Positions 11,667-22,819 of a stretch of DNA of 64,000 nt are shown here, in pieces. Positions within the stretch are counted from its first letter, which is position 1; each line of letters starts with the position of its first letter. The translations under genes and the position numbers were made by a program. The notes under the pieces are model-generated. The model was not told the origin of the DNA and did no database searches. It saw nothing but the letters and a program-made list of their open reading frames with translations. The DNA lies in assembly GCF_963082655.1 (NCBI RefSeq), contig NC_081555.1, positions 92,829,819-92,893,818 on the forward strand, given 5' to 3'. This DNA comes from Stomoxys calcitrans. Lineage: Eukaryota; Arthropoda; Insecta; Diptera; Muscidae.

Positions 11667-12750
11667 AAATAGCAATAAGATTCAGCAGGATTGATGTGAC
11701 GAACATAATTACCAAAATTTATTCAATTTAATTAAATTTCTTGCATATTTATTTAGGAAATGTGCGATTATGTTGCTATAGGGGCTCTATCAGAGCTTTG
11801 TGTTCCATTAAATCCAATTTAAATTCCTATTGCGTTCCCATGTTCATATGAGCAATATAGGGTGTAATAAAATTTTCCACAGACAATTAGGATGTCTCTA
11901 TTTAACTCCAATGATTATTATAGAGAATTTAGTCAGTTTTGATAATGTCACAGGACAATGAAGAATCCATAAAATCCGCACTTAAAACTAATGTGGCATA
12001 TCTAAGCCAACAACAAAATCTAGTAAAGACCAATGTTTGATACCAAAGAAAAAAGAAATCCCAACCTTAAGGAAAGTTTCATTAAAATATGTACAACTCA
12101 TGATGATAGCAACGATTTAAGGCAATCCATTTTATAAAAGAACGCCATCTAAATGTACAGGACATGACCAAATTAACAATTTGTGAGCAGAATAGGAAAA
12201 AAAAAGTGGAAAAGAAAAAAAATGAAAATGACCCCATAACCAACAGCAGTATGGGTCGGCTTAAGAGGGCAACATTAACCGCACAGACATTAGATGTACC
12301 ACCAGCAGCAGCAGCACAATCAGCAATTTTTAGAAAAATCTCCTCCCTTCAACCTTAAGGCCAAGCTCTTGCTCTCACTCTTAATCTCCCTCTTTGCCCC
12401 CCCCTCCACATATTATCAAATGACAATGCAAAATGCTTTGATTGCGAAACGAAAGTAAAGCAAGGCAAGGCAAGAAAAGCTAAAAGTCAAAAGTCACAAA
12501 TCCAACGTCAAAAGGCAATATAAAATAATAAACGACGGCAGTCAGGATACCCAACGAAATGTTCCTCTGAATGTGAGGATAATGATGATGGTTATGATGG
12601 GGACAAATTTGAATAAAACGATTGAAAGAAAGGGGTCGGCTTTAGTCTGGCGTTGCATTCGTTGTGCTCCCTAGTTTCCGTTACAGTAGAATCAAAGTCC
12701 TTATTCTAGGATAACAATAGGATAAGGCAATTATGGAGGTGTAGTTAGGC
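11667..12750. other. Unassigned sequence
   Basis: There is no recognisable gene or element. It contains an A-rich run near 12190-12230, a short CAG run near 12302-12315 and AAGGC-type purine repeats near 12458-12480. The 64-codon frame at 12164-12358 is low complexity. Confidence 0.4.
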
Positions 12751-12754
12751 AGAA

Positions 12755-14215
12755 CGGTCGACACGGGATAACTATAAGCACCACATAGGTTGGGACTTTG
12801 AGCTCCAACTTGTGTGGTGTCCATCGTTATCATGGGAAGTTTAGCTGAAAGCTACCGGGTGCGTCCACAGGTTGTAGATAGGGGAAAGCTTCGTTTTCAT
12901 GCGGAGTACATGCAAATGCGGCCGGGGGCAGGCAGTAAGATCGAGAAGAGAGTCTCAGAGAGGGGTCAGGTGGAATTGGCTCTTTATTATATACTGAGTG
13001 CCAATGGTAATCGATCTGACAAAGCGAGTAATTGGCGCCTTCAAATAACCAATGGCCAATGTCAGCTTCTGTTCCCAGGTTAGGGGCGGCTGGAGGCGAG
13101 CGTCGGCCACGGGCAGTTTGGAGATTTTTGAGAGGAGAGTCTCAGAGAGGGGTCAGGTGGCATTGGCTCTTTATTATATACTGATTGCCAATGATAATCG
13201 AATAGACAAGGCGAGTAATTGCCGCCTTCAAATAACCAATGGCCAACATCAGCGTCTGTTCCCAGGTTAGGGGGCGGCTGGAGGCGAGCGTCGGATCTTG
13301 AAGCAAGCGGCTCGCCGTAACGAGGGATATATGTGCGATCCCACAAAACTCATGCGGTTGGGGCGCTGGGCCAGTAACCCGCCCCCGGAAAACTATGAGA
13401 ACTACTAGGAGAAACAAAAGAATAATAAATTCGGTCCCCCCCCCCCCCCCCCCCCAACGTTGACGACCCACGCAACCGAAAATACAACCATGATTTGCGG
13501 ACTTGCAACAGGAATGTCCGCACACTTTATAGGGAAGGTGCAGTATACGCGCTGGCGCATGTATTGGAGAAGAACAACGAGGATATAACCGGTTTACAGC
13601 AAGTGCGATCGATCGGGAACAAGATTGCGGATTTGCAACAGGAATGTCCGCACACTTTATAGGGGAGGTGCAGTATACGCGCTGGCGGATGTATTGGAGA
13701 AGAACAACGAAGATATTACCGGCTTATAGGAAGTGCGATCGATCGGGAACAAGACCTAACGATGACGAACTATACTATAGCTGCCATAACACGAGGCATG
13801 AACTTGGCTGTGGATTGGTGATTAGTCGGAGACTGAAACACCTTTTCTCCAGCTTTACTCCGGTGGATGAGAGACCACAATACGCATGAAAGACAAATTC
13901 TTCAACATCTGCCTTATTTGTGCCCATGCCCTGGCGGAAGACAAGGAGGACGAGAAGACCAAGAATATTTTCTACGACCGCCTAGAGAGAGAATATGATC
14001 GCTGCCCCGCCCATAATATTAAAATCGTTCTGGGAGATTTTAATGCGAAGATAGGGAAGGAAGACATTTTTGGCCCCACACTCGAAAAGTTTAGCCTCCA
14101 CGAGATAACGTCCAGTAATGGGTTGAGGCTGAGAGATTTCGCCGCGACAGAAAACATGGTAGTTAGCTGTACCAGATTTCAACATAAAACCAGTAAGGAA
14201 AGGCAAAAGTCGTGT
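12755..14215 (+). mobile_element. RTE-like LINE, copy 1 (5' part)
   Basis: It includes a long 5' UTR-like region (12755-13490) and the start of the endonuclease, and is then cut at 14215 within the endonuclease. The same 5' region occurs at 31383-32210. Two internal tandem duplications are present: 187 bp (AGTCTCAGAG at 12951 and 13138) and 130 bp (TTGCGG at 13495 and 13625). A C20 homopolymer separates the UTR from the coding start. The RTE assignment rests on the endonuclease sequence and on the RT in copy 2. Confidence 0.8.
13436..13455 (+). repeat. C20 homopolymer
   Basis: Twenty consecutive C residues. The paralogous position in RTE-like copy 2 (near 32202) has only seven, so the tract expanded in this copy or its length is a sequencing uncertainty. 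Confidence 0.9.
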
Positions 14216-14218
14216 GGT
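13765..14218 (+). pseudogene. RTE-like endonuclease fragment
   Basis: Two overlapping frames (13644-13889 and 13886-14230) encode an endonuclease/exonuclease/phosphatase-type domain. IVLGDFNAKIG near 14030 is the conserved GDFNA motif with the catalytic D and N. The protein after RFQHKT is foreign: the last 12 codons come from the repeat that starts at 14216. The C-terminal SDH part is therefore missing, and the piece cannot be active. It closely resembles the endonuclease at 32222-33084, which is complete apart from one frameshift. Confidence 0.85.
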
Positions 14219-14404
14219 GTCGACTTATAATACCCTACACCTAACCTATAAGTACAATATGGGAGCTATATTCAATTCTGAACCAATTTTGATGGACCTC
14301 GACGGATTTTTTGCAGATGGACCTATCAGACGAACACATATATATGGGAGCTATATCTTAGTCTGAACCGATTTCGAGTTAACTTTTCTGCTTTTGTAAC
14401 AGTC
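14216..14404 (+). repeat. Repeat family C (AGGCAAAAGTCG head)
   Basis: It begins AAGGCAAAAGTCG, has ATACCCTACACCTAACCTA, and continues into ATATGGGAGCTATA units like those at 252-550. Other copies of the head are at 49843 and, inverted, at 39766-39812. It truncates the RTE endonuclease. Confidence 0.7.
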
Positions 14405-14856
14405 GTCGAGTAGTTTAGGTTATGTTAGGTTTATGTGGCAGTCTGCCATCAGACTCACTTAGACGTTTTCGTCCATTGTGATACCACAGGAACAGAAGAA
14501 GAACGATGCCTTCTACTTCCTACCGTTGAACCATTCAGATTGCTTTAAAAATACCAACAACTTGCGAATGTTCACATCCGCTAAATCAGACAGGCTCTCA
14601 AAGAAATGAGAACCTAAAGTGGATATCCTTCTGACTGCTAGTGGGACACACACACACACCAAAGGTGTTCTATAGTCTCTTCTTTTTCGATGTCCTCACA
14701 GCTTCTGCAAAAGTCAGCATGTTTTCCGAATAGACAATGACCTGTCATGACGGACACAATGACTGAGATGTCTGTTCTAGCCAATGGCAGCAAAGCCGTA
14801 GACCTCTACAAGTCTAGATTAGGCCACATGGTTTTAGAATGATCACAGCCCCTTCT

Positions 14857-15400
14857 TTATGACCATCTATCATTCGTTGTCCTTTGGGCGTGGACCTGAA
14901 AACTTAGCTTACATGACGCTAGAGGCATACCCACAGATTCCAGTATCCCTGGAATGTCTAGGGTAGTTCCTAGTTTTGCAAGCTCGTCCGCTTTACATTT
15001 TCCTGGGAAATCTCTGTGGCCCGCTACCCGGAACAGGTGAATTTTGAATTGGTCAGCCATCTCGTTGAGAGATCGGCGACAGTCGAGAGCCCTTTATGTG
15101 TTTAGAAATACGTTCACCATGGATTTAATGGCTGCCTGTCTGTCTGAGAAGATATTTATGCCAATCGACGTAATGACATTATATCATAGCCATCCCACCA
15201 CTTCCTTAATTGCAACGATCTCTGCTTGATACACACTGCAGTGGTCGGGTAATCTTTTCGATATGATCAGTTCTAGATCTTTAGAGTACACCCCAAAGCC
15301 CGCCTGGTCGTCTAGTTTAGAACCATCCGCATGGAAGTTTATGTAACTTTTGTTACCAGGGATATCGTAGTTTCAATCGGTTCTATCAGGCATAGTGGTA
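14857..15400 (-). pseudogene. LINE family 2 RNase H domain
   Basis: Near 15313-15340 the minus strand reads ADGSKLDDQAG, the first RNase H aspartate motif. Frame 14857-15060 has FKIHLFRVAGHRDFPG, with the GHRD block that precedes the last acidic residue (KADELAKLG). The upstream LOA-type RT supports the role. Stops break the frame between the two parts. Confidence 0.8.
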
Positions 15401-15455
15401 CAGTAATTTTTATCAAAAAGCGGCTCAGGCCCTACCTGGAACATCAGATAATGTA

Positions 15456-16983
15456 TCAAAGATAACACCACATGACCAATGACAAAAGCTCCCTTAACCT
15501 CACGACAGTGATCGCTGCAATTTGGGTAGCCACAATGTCCAGAGGCATAAGATGTAGCATAAAATTCAGTGCATCAGATGGTCTCGTCCTCAATACGACT
15601 GTGATGCACAAACAAGCCATCCTTTGGACACGGTTAAGTAATGAGCAGTATGTGGACTTTTGAAGCACCGTCCACCAGGCCACAACAACATCATTATACG
15701 TCTGCCAACTGCAATATATACCCAATGCATGACACGCGGTCTAAACCTCCAACTTTTGCCAATGGCTCTCTTGCAGGTGTATAGGGCAAGAGTGGCCTTT
15801 TATGACCATTCAGAAATGTTGGATTTGAAGTTCAATTTTTCTGTCCAACCAAACACCCAGGTATTTTGCGTTTTCTGTAAATGGAACATTCTCTCCACCC
15901 TAGGAGACAGGTTCCACTGCAGGAACCGATTAACATCGGCTTTTTGTTATTGAAAGCACCTTCAATGTCAAGAAATGCTACCATTGCATATTCCTTGACG
16001 GGGAGAGAACCCTCTATGTAGCCGAATAGGTCGAAAAGGACTGTTTCAGTAGATTTGCCTTTACTATGTGCATGCTGTTGCCGCGATAGGTTATCTCCAG
16101 GGATCTTTGGCCTAAGCTATGTTTCTATTGTATCAACCTCTCAAGAGTCTTCAGCATAAAGGGTGACATACTAATAGGACGAAAATCTTTCGCCTTCGTG
16201 TGGTAGGGTTTTCCTGATTTCGGAATGAAAATTACCTTCGTGTTCCTCCATCCCACAGGTATAGGTGACATTCTGATACAAGCAGAGTATATCTCCCTAA
16301 CCCAGGGCACCAGTCTATCAGACACAGCTTATAATTCAACCGGTGATACATGATCAGGGCCTGGCGACTTAAAGGAGTCGAAACTTCAATTTCCCTAATA
16401 GCCTCCAACGAACCCTTCATGTAGCCGACTAGGTCGTGAAGGGCTGTTTCAGTGGTTTTGCCTTTACTATATTTATGCTGCTGCCGCGACAGGCTATCTC
16501 CAGGGATCTTTGGCCTAAGCTATGTTTCTATTGTATCAACCTCTCAAGAGTCTTCAGCATAAAGGATGAGAGACTAATAGAACGAAAATCTTTCGCCTTC
16601 GTGTGGTAGAGTTTTCCTGCTTTCGGAATGAAAATGACCTTCGTGTTCCTCCATCCCACCGGTTCATATGACATTCTGGTACAAGCAGTGTATATCTCCC
16701 TAAGCCAGGGAACCAGTCAATCAGACACAGCTTTTAATTCAACCGGTGATACATCATCAGGGCCTGGTGACTTAAAGGAGTCGAAACTTCTTATCGCCCA
16801 AAGGATTTTCGACTCAGACACAATTTCTCCAATAGCCTCCGATGAATGCTTACCAGTGACAACCTCTTCTGACGCCACGTTGTCCATTGGAGATTTTCCC
16901 GGGAAATATGTATCAACGAGTAGTTCTAGTGTTTCCTCATTAGACACTGTCCATACATTCTCTGACTTCTGAATATACCCCAC
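15456..16983 (-). pseudogene. LINE family 2 reverse transcriptase (deleted and duplicated)
   Basis: Frame 16717-16983 carries the N-terminal part (SFDSFKSPGPDDVSPVEL, the linker into RT). The sequence near 15955-15990 encodes AFLDIEGAFNN, the first catalytic aspartate block. Directly after it the sequence jumps to the part just before the thumb, dropping roughly 370 bp with the second catalytic pair (YTDD in the 44.3-kb copy). Frame 15456-15725 carries the thumb (VVVAWWTVLQKSTYCSLLNR). The product would be inactive. Confidence 0.85.
16018..16800. repeat. 403-bp tandem duplication inside the RT region
   Basis: GTAGCC at 16018 recurs at 16421, and CCTAAGCTATG at 16111 recurs at 16514; both give a 403-bp period. 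The units differ at many positions, so this is not a recent assembly duplicate. 403 is not a multiple of three, so the duplication also shifts the reading frame. Confidence 0.9.
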
Positions 16984-17087
16984 CGTAATAGGGCTCGAGG
17001 ACAGAATCTTGCTTAGCCTAGAGGCCTCAGATGTATCCTCCGCGGAACTGTTTTGTTTGTTTGTTTTGAGCTTTTCTCAGCTTGCCC

Positions 17088-17456
17088 TTACATTTTCTTA
17101 GCCTTATGGGTGTCCCAATCGTGTGGTGCTCTTGTGGCCTTTGCTTTGTTGAAGAGTTTTCTGCAGTCCTTTCTTAGGCCAACCAGCTCTGGGGTCCACC
17201 ATGGCGGTTGCCGTTTGCCCCTTGACTTGGCACTAGGGCATACTGGCACAAGCGAATCATTCAGGGCTTTCGTGATCCGCTTGACCATTAAGTCTATATG
17301 CTTCGCAATTTCCACTTCCTGTTTTGGTCTAGAAGGGATAGACGTGCAGAATTTGTGCCCAAATTTATCCCAATCCGCCTTTCTTCTGTTCAGCCTATTG
17401 ACCACTACTTCAATATTTTCAATACTTCTCTCCAAAGCGGTGTCGCACTGCGGCAC
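17088..17456 (-). pseudogene. LINE family 2 endonuclease-RT linker
   Basis: A 122-codon open frame with RPKQEVEIAKHIDLMVKRI and PPWWTPELVGLRKDCRKLFN. The WW..EL..LR...R.L..KA pattern is the conserved linker between endonuclease and RT in many LINE ORF2 proteins. There is no catalytic residue here. The last codons at the high-coordinate end run into the SINE fragment at 17436. Confidence 0.75.
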
Positions 17457-17565
17457 TCCATTCGGGCTTGGCTATAAAAAGGAGGCCCCTTATCATAGAA
17501 CTTAAACTTGAATCGGATAGCACTCATTGATATGTGAGAAGTTTGGAATGGAATGTCCATGGGCA
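17436..17565 (+). mobile_element. SINE family S1, 3' fragment
   Basis: It matches the 3' half of the SINE at 31638-31953: GGCACTCCATTCGGGCTTGG, CTATAAAAAGGAGGCCCC and GATATGTGAGAAGTTTG. The tRNA-like head is absent, so it is 5'-truncated. Confidence 0.85.
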
Positions 17566-17588
17566 TATTTGGATTTGGTGGTGCATAT

Positions 17589-18198
17589 AAAGGGTGATTT
17601 TTTTGAGGTTAGGATTTTCATGCATTAGTATTTGACAGATCACGTGGGATTTCAGACATGGTGTCAAAGAGAAAGATGCTCAGTATGCTTTGACATTTCA
17701 TCATGAATAGACTTACTAACGAGCAACGCTTGCAAATCATTGAATTTTATTACCAAAATCAGTGTTCGGTTCGAAATGTGTTCATTCACCGTAACGTTGC
17801 GTCCAACAGCATCTTTGAAAAAATACGGTCCAATGATTCCACCAGCGTACAAACCACACCAAACAGTGCATTTTTCGGGATGCATGGGCAGTTCTTGAAC
17901 GGCTTCTGGTTGCTCTTCACTCCAAATGCGGCAATTTTGCTTATTTACGTAGCCATTCAACCAGAAATGAGCCTCATCGCTGAACAAAATTTGTCAAAAT
18001 TTGAACACATTTCGAACCGAACACTGATTTTGGTAATAAAATTCAATGATTTGCAAGCGTTGCTCGTTAGTAAGTCTATTCATGATGAAATGTCAAAGCA
18101 TACTGAGCATCTTTCTCTTTGACACCATGTCTGAAATCCCACGTGATCTGTCAAATACTAATGCATGAAAATCCTAACCTCAAAAAAATCACCCTTAT
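17589..18198 (+). mobile_element. Mariner-like foldback element with transposase arms
   Basis: The left arm (about 17589-17777) and right arm (about 18010-18198) are near-perfect inverted repeats of roughly 185 bp. They start with AAGGGTGATTTTTTTGAGG and its complement. Each arm carries the transposase N-terminus (MNRLTNEQRLQIIEFYYQN). The centre (about 17780-18010) holds the catalytic core in minus orientation: FSDEAHFWLNGYVNKQ near 17985 gives the first DDE/D aspartate. The element is flanked by TATA on the left and TTATAA on the right. It cannot make an intact transposase, but the termini could be mobilised by a relative. Confidence 0.9.
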
Positions 18199-19380
18199 AA
18201 GGGCAACAGCAAACGTAAAAAAGCAGTTAAGATCAGGAATGGGCCTTCTCAAAACCCTTGAGAGGGAAAATTTAAACGAAGAAATTTTTAATTTTTTTTT
18301 TTATTCACCAAAATTTTCCATTCATTTTTTTTCGGACCAAACCCTAGCTGCATTGCCTTAAAGCACCCTATTTCATTCTTATGATTTAATTGCTTAACAT
18401 TTTCACTCTAGTTGCCATATTAATAAATGAAATTAATTTTTTTTTAATTCTTCACCACTGTGCATTTCAACGTCTCTCAAATGCCAATTCAGCGAATTAT
18501 CGTTGAAGCATTGTCGTGTTTGCTGACAGCTTTTTTTTGCAGAATTTATAAATTGTTGTTATCACACTCATTCGCTAACACACAACCCCACTCTAGCACA
18601 CACATACACACACACACATCCGAAATTCACTTAACACCATACATCAGCATATTATTTCATATTCCTTGCTTGACTTATTTAACCGAAAGTGACTACCGCT
18701 GCCACTAGCTATTCTTAACCCTAAAAGTATGCAAAAATAAAACGTAGGAAAAAAACTGCTTATAACAAAAATTCAAAAGGACCCAAAGGAAAGGAAGCTA
18801 CCAGCTAGAAAAATATGAGTATGAAATCAATGAGGGTGTATTTTACGTGCGGGTTGCGTGTCTTAGCAATGTGCGAGTGTGTCTATGCAACAAAGTAAAT
18901 TTTAGCACCATACATTGTTTACGAAAAAAAAAAAAACAAAAAACTGTAGAAGCAGCAACCAGCGGAAACCTACAACTGAGTCAGCACTGTATTTTGATTG
19001 GGTTCAAGATGTTTTTGGTGTCTTTCCTTCCGCCTTGTCTTTTATTTTCGGGATTTTTATCTTTCAGGGTATCGAGGCTATTCATATATTAAAAACACAC
19101 ACTCGTACACGCAAAACGAAGGACGAGGAGATTCCGTTTATTTTGGCAAAGGCTGAGTTTATAAAAGTTTAACAAGCAAACAGACAAAAGTGTTGATTTC
19201 CTTTACCAGTTTAGCTTAATCGCACATATATGGGTATGCCTTTAACAACAGCAAAAAAAAAAAAATCCCAGGCCTCTAAATTGCAGGAAACTCTTCAAGA
19301 GTGTGAGTATGTTGACAAGTCTTAAGATTGGGTGATAGATTCTCATTTACAGTGGGGTAAAATATTCAATTTTATAAAAT
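18199..19380. other. Unassigned AT-rich sequence
   Basis: It contains an (AC)n tract at about 18597-18618 and poly(A) runs near 18925. The short frames 18460-18708 and 18847-19172 show no recognisable motif. Confidence 0.45.
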
Positions 19381-20032
19381 AAAACAAGCAAGTAAAAATG
19401 TGCCAAGTTCGGATGGGCCGAATATTGGAAACCCACGACCATGTGTTGGATCATATTTGATTTAGGTTCCAATAACTCTTATGCAAGTCACAGTTTCAGC
19501 GAATGGGCGAAATGGGATTAAGATACTAAATTTGATGATCGGTCTATATGGCAGCTATATCTAAATACAGTCTGATCTGGACAGATAACGGAAGGGCTAA
19601 TAAAAGTCACTGTGTCAAATTCCAGCGAAATCGGGTAATAAATGCAGCTTTAATGGGCTTCAGACCCTTAATCAGCAATTAGGTATCTATGGCAGCTATA
19701 TTGGAAAAAGGACCGATTTGAGCCATATGTGATTCGGATATCGGGAGGCTTTTCTCAACTCAGTATTTCAGCAAAATCGAGTAATAATTGCGGTTTTTAT
19801 GGGCTTAAGACCCTAAATCGTTTCAAATTTTATCGTATCTTTATTTTGTTACGGGCCTGAGACATTTAATAGGCATATCGGTCTATATGGCAGCTATATC
19901 CAAATAAGGTCCGATTTGGCCCATTCAAGAACTTAACCTGCGTATGAAAAAAATACGAGTCTGTGCAAAATTTCATCTCAATTTCCGATGGTCACAGACG
20001 GACGGATGAACAGACGTCTTAAGATTGGAAAA
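19381..20032 (-). mobile_element. Family A repeat, truncated
   Basis: The left end is AACAAGCAAGTAAAAATGTG and then GCCAAGTTCGGATGGGCCGA. Landmarks GGTCTATATGGCAGCTATAT lie near 19540 and 19880. It ends in a short GACGGACGG run near 20000, so the (GACR)n is almost lost. Confidence 0.8.
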
Positions 20033-20317
20033 TTCATTGCTGCTTGCACATAAATCGTCACATATGTGTCATGTCGGTCCTACAATCCGCATTACTGACT
20101 AAAACCCCACCTTATCTCCACTGAGAGTCAAATCCATCTCGGCACCGCTTTGGCGCTACGTCGAGATGGCTCCCAAAGCGGTTCTTGCACCTTTGTGCAT
20201 TTCATCGCTTGCGTCCATGCTCCCAAAGTTGAGGCCAAGGCTGAGGAGTCGTAGTCTTGGAGTCGAAATGGAGCAATTTTGCCCGGAGTCGGAGTCTTGA
20301 AAATTATGTCGTCAAAG
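20033..20317. repeat. Degenerate GGAGTC hexamer stretch and unassigned DNA
   Basis: Near 20240-20300 there are repeated GGAGTC/GTCGGAGTC words, as again at 48730-48900. The rest is unassigned. Confidence 0.4.
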
Positions 20318-20537
20318 TGGGTTGCCCAAAAAGTAATTGCGGATTTTTAAAAAGAAAGTAAATGCATTTTTAATAAAACTTAGAATGAACTTTAATCAAA
20401 TATACTTTTTTTACACTTTTTTTCTAAAGCAAGCTAAAAGTAACAGCTGATAACTGACAGAAGAAAGAATGCAATTTCAGAGTCACAAGATGTGAAAAAA
20501 TTTGTCAACGCCGACTATTTGAAAAATCCGCAATTAA
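20318..20537 (-). mobile_element. Mariner-type MITE, copy 2 (right TIR decayed)
   Basis: Same interior as the 7286 copy but reversed. The left TIR is TGGGTTGCCCAAAAAGTAAT. The right TIR stops after ATCCGCAATTA and runs into poly(A), so this copy has lost one terminus. Confidence 0.88.
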
Positions 20538-20577
20538 ACGAAAAAAAAAAAAATCCAATTTAAACAATTTTTTAGAA

Positions 20578-21265
20578 TAAAACAAGTAAACGAGTGCTAA
20601 GTTCGACCGGGCCCAATTTTATATACCCTCCACCATGGATAGCAGTTATCAAGTTCTTTGAACGACTTCTTCAAATAGAAAAACACCAGTCATAGAAAAA
20701 TGCCACCTCCCGAATATCAGGCAAATCGAGTAATAATTGCGCCCTCCAGAGGCTCAAAACATCAAACTGGGAGATCGGTTTATATATCGTTTATACACCG
20801 ACTTAGACCATTCTTAGAACATTCGTTGGAAGTCATACCAAAACGACATTGGAAAAATTTCAATCATATTGGATAAGAACCTGATATAACTGCCATATAA
20901 GTCGATCTTGAATCTTGACTTCTTGAGCTACTAGAGGGCGCAATTCTTCTCCGATTTGGCTGAATTTTGCACGACGTGTTTTGTTATGACTTCCAACAAC
21001 TGCGTAAAATATGGTTTAAATCATTTCATAACCTGTTAAGGTTGCCATTTAAACCGATCTGAGATCTTGACTTCTTGAGCCTCTAATGGGCGCAATTTTT
21101 ATTCGATGTGGTTGAATTTTTTTACAACAGCTTCTCCTATGACCTTCAACATTCATATAGCCTGATACAGCTCCCATATAAAACAATCTCCCTATTTAAC
21201 TTCTTGAGCTTTTAAAGGGCGCAATTCTCATTCGGATTGGTTGTAATATTACACAACGACTTATA
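20578..21265. mobile_element. Family A repeat with internal orientation switch
   Basis: From 20578 to about 20880 the copy reads in minus orientation (AACAAGTAAACGAGTGCTAA, TATATACCCTCCACCATGG, then GGTTTATAT landmark). From about 20881 to 21265 it reads in plus orientation (CCTGATATAACTGCCATATA, CTTGACTTCTTGAGC). The switch is sharp at AAGAACCTGATATA. Confidence 0.8.
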
Positions 21266-21373
21266 AAGGGTGATTTTAGCTACTATTTTTTTGGCAGCAG
21301 TGGTTTAAACAGCTCACGCACGTTTCGTGTTTTTTTTTTTGTCAAACATTTTCAGTTTGGTCTATAATTTACC

Positions 21374-22069
21374 CATGAATCCTCGTGCAATCGAACAACG
21401 ATTGCAAATTATTGAATTTTATTATCACAATGCGTGCTGTTAAGAAAGTTCATCGCGCGCTTCTTCTATTTTAGAGACGAAGCCCATTTTTAGCTCAATG
21501 GGTACAGAAATAAGCAAAATTGTCGATTTTGGAGTAAAGATCAGCCAGAAGCATTGCATCAAGAAGAAGTCACAGTTTGGTGAGGTTTATGGGCTGGTGG
21601 CATCATTGGACTGTACTTCTTCAAAGGTGATGCGAATCGTAACGTAACTGTGAGTGGTGATCGCTATCGTGAGATGATATCCATCTTTTTTTTTGCCTAA
21701 AATGCAATAGCTTGACATGCATGACACGTGGTTTCAACAAGACGGTGCCACATGCCACACAGCACGCGTAACAATGGACTTATTGAGAGGCGAGTTCCGT
21801 GAACATTTAATTTCACGATCGGGACCGGTCAATTGGGCCTAGGTTCGTGCGATATAACGCCTTTAGACTATTTGTGGGGTTATGTTAAAGCTCATGTCTT
21901 AACAGACAAGCCCACTTCAATTGACGCGTTGGAAGATAACTTTGAAGCATTTATTCGTGAGATAACGCCCAAAATTTTGGAGAGACTATGCCAAAATTGG
22001 ACTAAGTGGATGGACCATGTGAGGCGCCATCACGGTCAACATTCGCATGAAATAATCTTCAAATATTAA
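21374..22069 (+). pseudogene. Mariner-like transposase (decayed)
   Basis: MNPRAIEQRLQIIEFYYHN starts the DNA-binding N-terminus and is then deleted into the catalytic core. DEAHF near 21479 carries the first aspartate. FQQDGATCHTA near 21737 carries the second. CDITPLDYLWGYVKAH in frame 21833-22069 carries the third. This is the IS630/Tc1/mariner DDE/D catalytic triad, in order. At least three stops or frameshifts occur. The C-terminal frame ends with HEIIFKY. I cannot fix the subfamily (for example mariner versus maT) because a frameshift lies between the last two acidic residues. Confidence 0.88.
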
Positions 22070-22133
22070 ATTAGATAGACCGTAATATAGATTTAAATAA
22101 AGATTTCATGCATTTTTGTGAATTTTAGTTGAT

Positions 22134-22797
22134 GTTATACCCACGACCGAAGAATGGGGGTATATTCATTTTGTCATTCCGTTTGCAACACATCAAAATA
22201 TCCATTTCCGATCCTATAAAGTACATATATGTCTGTTGAAATCACTCTACAGTCCTTAAAAATAGAGATATTGAGGTGAAACTTTGCACAGATTCTTTTT
22301 TTTGTCCATAAGCAGGTTAAGTTCGAAGATGGGCTATATCGGACCATATCTTGATTTAAGCCCCATATAGACCGATCCGCCGTTTTAGGGTCTTACGCCC
22401 ATAAAAGCCACATTTATTATCTGATTTTGCTGAAATTTGGGACAGTGAGTTGTGTTAGGCCACTCGACGTCCTTCTTCAATTTGGTCCGGATCGCTCCAG
22501 ATTTGGATATAGCTGCCATACAGACCGATCCGCCGATTTAAGGTCTTAGAACCATACAAGGCGCATTTATTGTCCCTGGTTTTGCCAAAATTTGGGACAA
22601 AGAGTTGTATTAGGCTCTTCGACATCCTTCGTCAATTTGGCTCAGATCGGTTCAGATTTGGATATAGCTGCCATATAGACCGGTCTCTCGATTTAAGGTT
22701 TTGGCCACAAAGGGCGCATTTATTGTCCGTTTTCGCTGAAAGTTGGGGGAATCCAAAGTTCGGCCCGGCCGAACTAAACGCCATTTAACTTGTTTTT
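22134..22797 (+). mobile_element. Family A repeat inserted in the mariner relic
   Basis: It starts TTATACCCACGACCGAAGAA and ends CGGCCCGGCCGAACTAAACG then ACTTGTTTTTT. The landmark GATATAGCTGCCATA occurs near 22506 and 22659, again about 153 bp apart. It separates the transposase stop from the right TIR and is therefore younger than the mariner copy. Confidence 0.88.
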
Positions 22798-22819
22798 TCT
22801 TTTTTTAAATCACCCTTTA

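Larger units (their letters stand above)
14405..17432 (-). mobile_element. LOA/I-like LINE family 2, copy B
   Basis: On the minus strand the order is endonuclease-RT linker (17088-17456), RT N-terminal region with a 403-bp duplication (16018-16983), RT block A followed by a large deletion (about 15920-15950), RT thumb (15456-15900), RNase H (14857-15400) and the 3' UTR with a CCTAAC-like end at about 14415. The deletion joins RT block A directly to the region before the thumb, so the YADD box is absent. The 5' end is truncated and abuts a SINE fragment. Confidence 0.85.
21266..22819 (+). mobile_element. Mariner-like transposon relic, copy 2, split by family A
   Basis: The left TIR TAAAGGGTGATTTTAGC begins at 21266. 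The right TIR AAATCACCCTTTA is found at 22807-22819, beyond a family A insertion at 22134-22797. The interior encodes a decayed transposase with an internal deletion after the N-terminal helix-turn-helix. The TIR matches the foldback element at 17589, so both belong to one family. Confidence 0.88.

Noticed and set aside
17053..17505. 150-codon plus-strand frame with membrane-like hydrophobic runs
   Set aside because: It is the antisense of the LINE family 2 linker, which has recognisable motifs on the minus strand, and runs into a SINE fragment.
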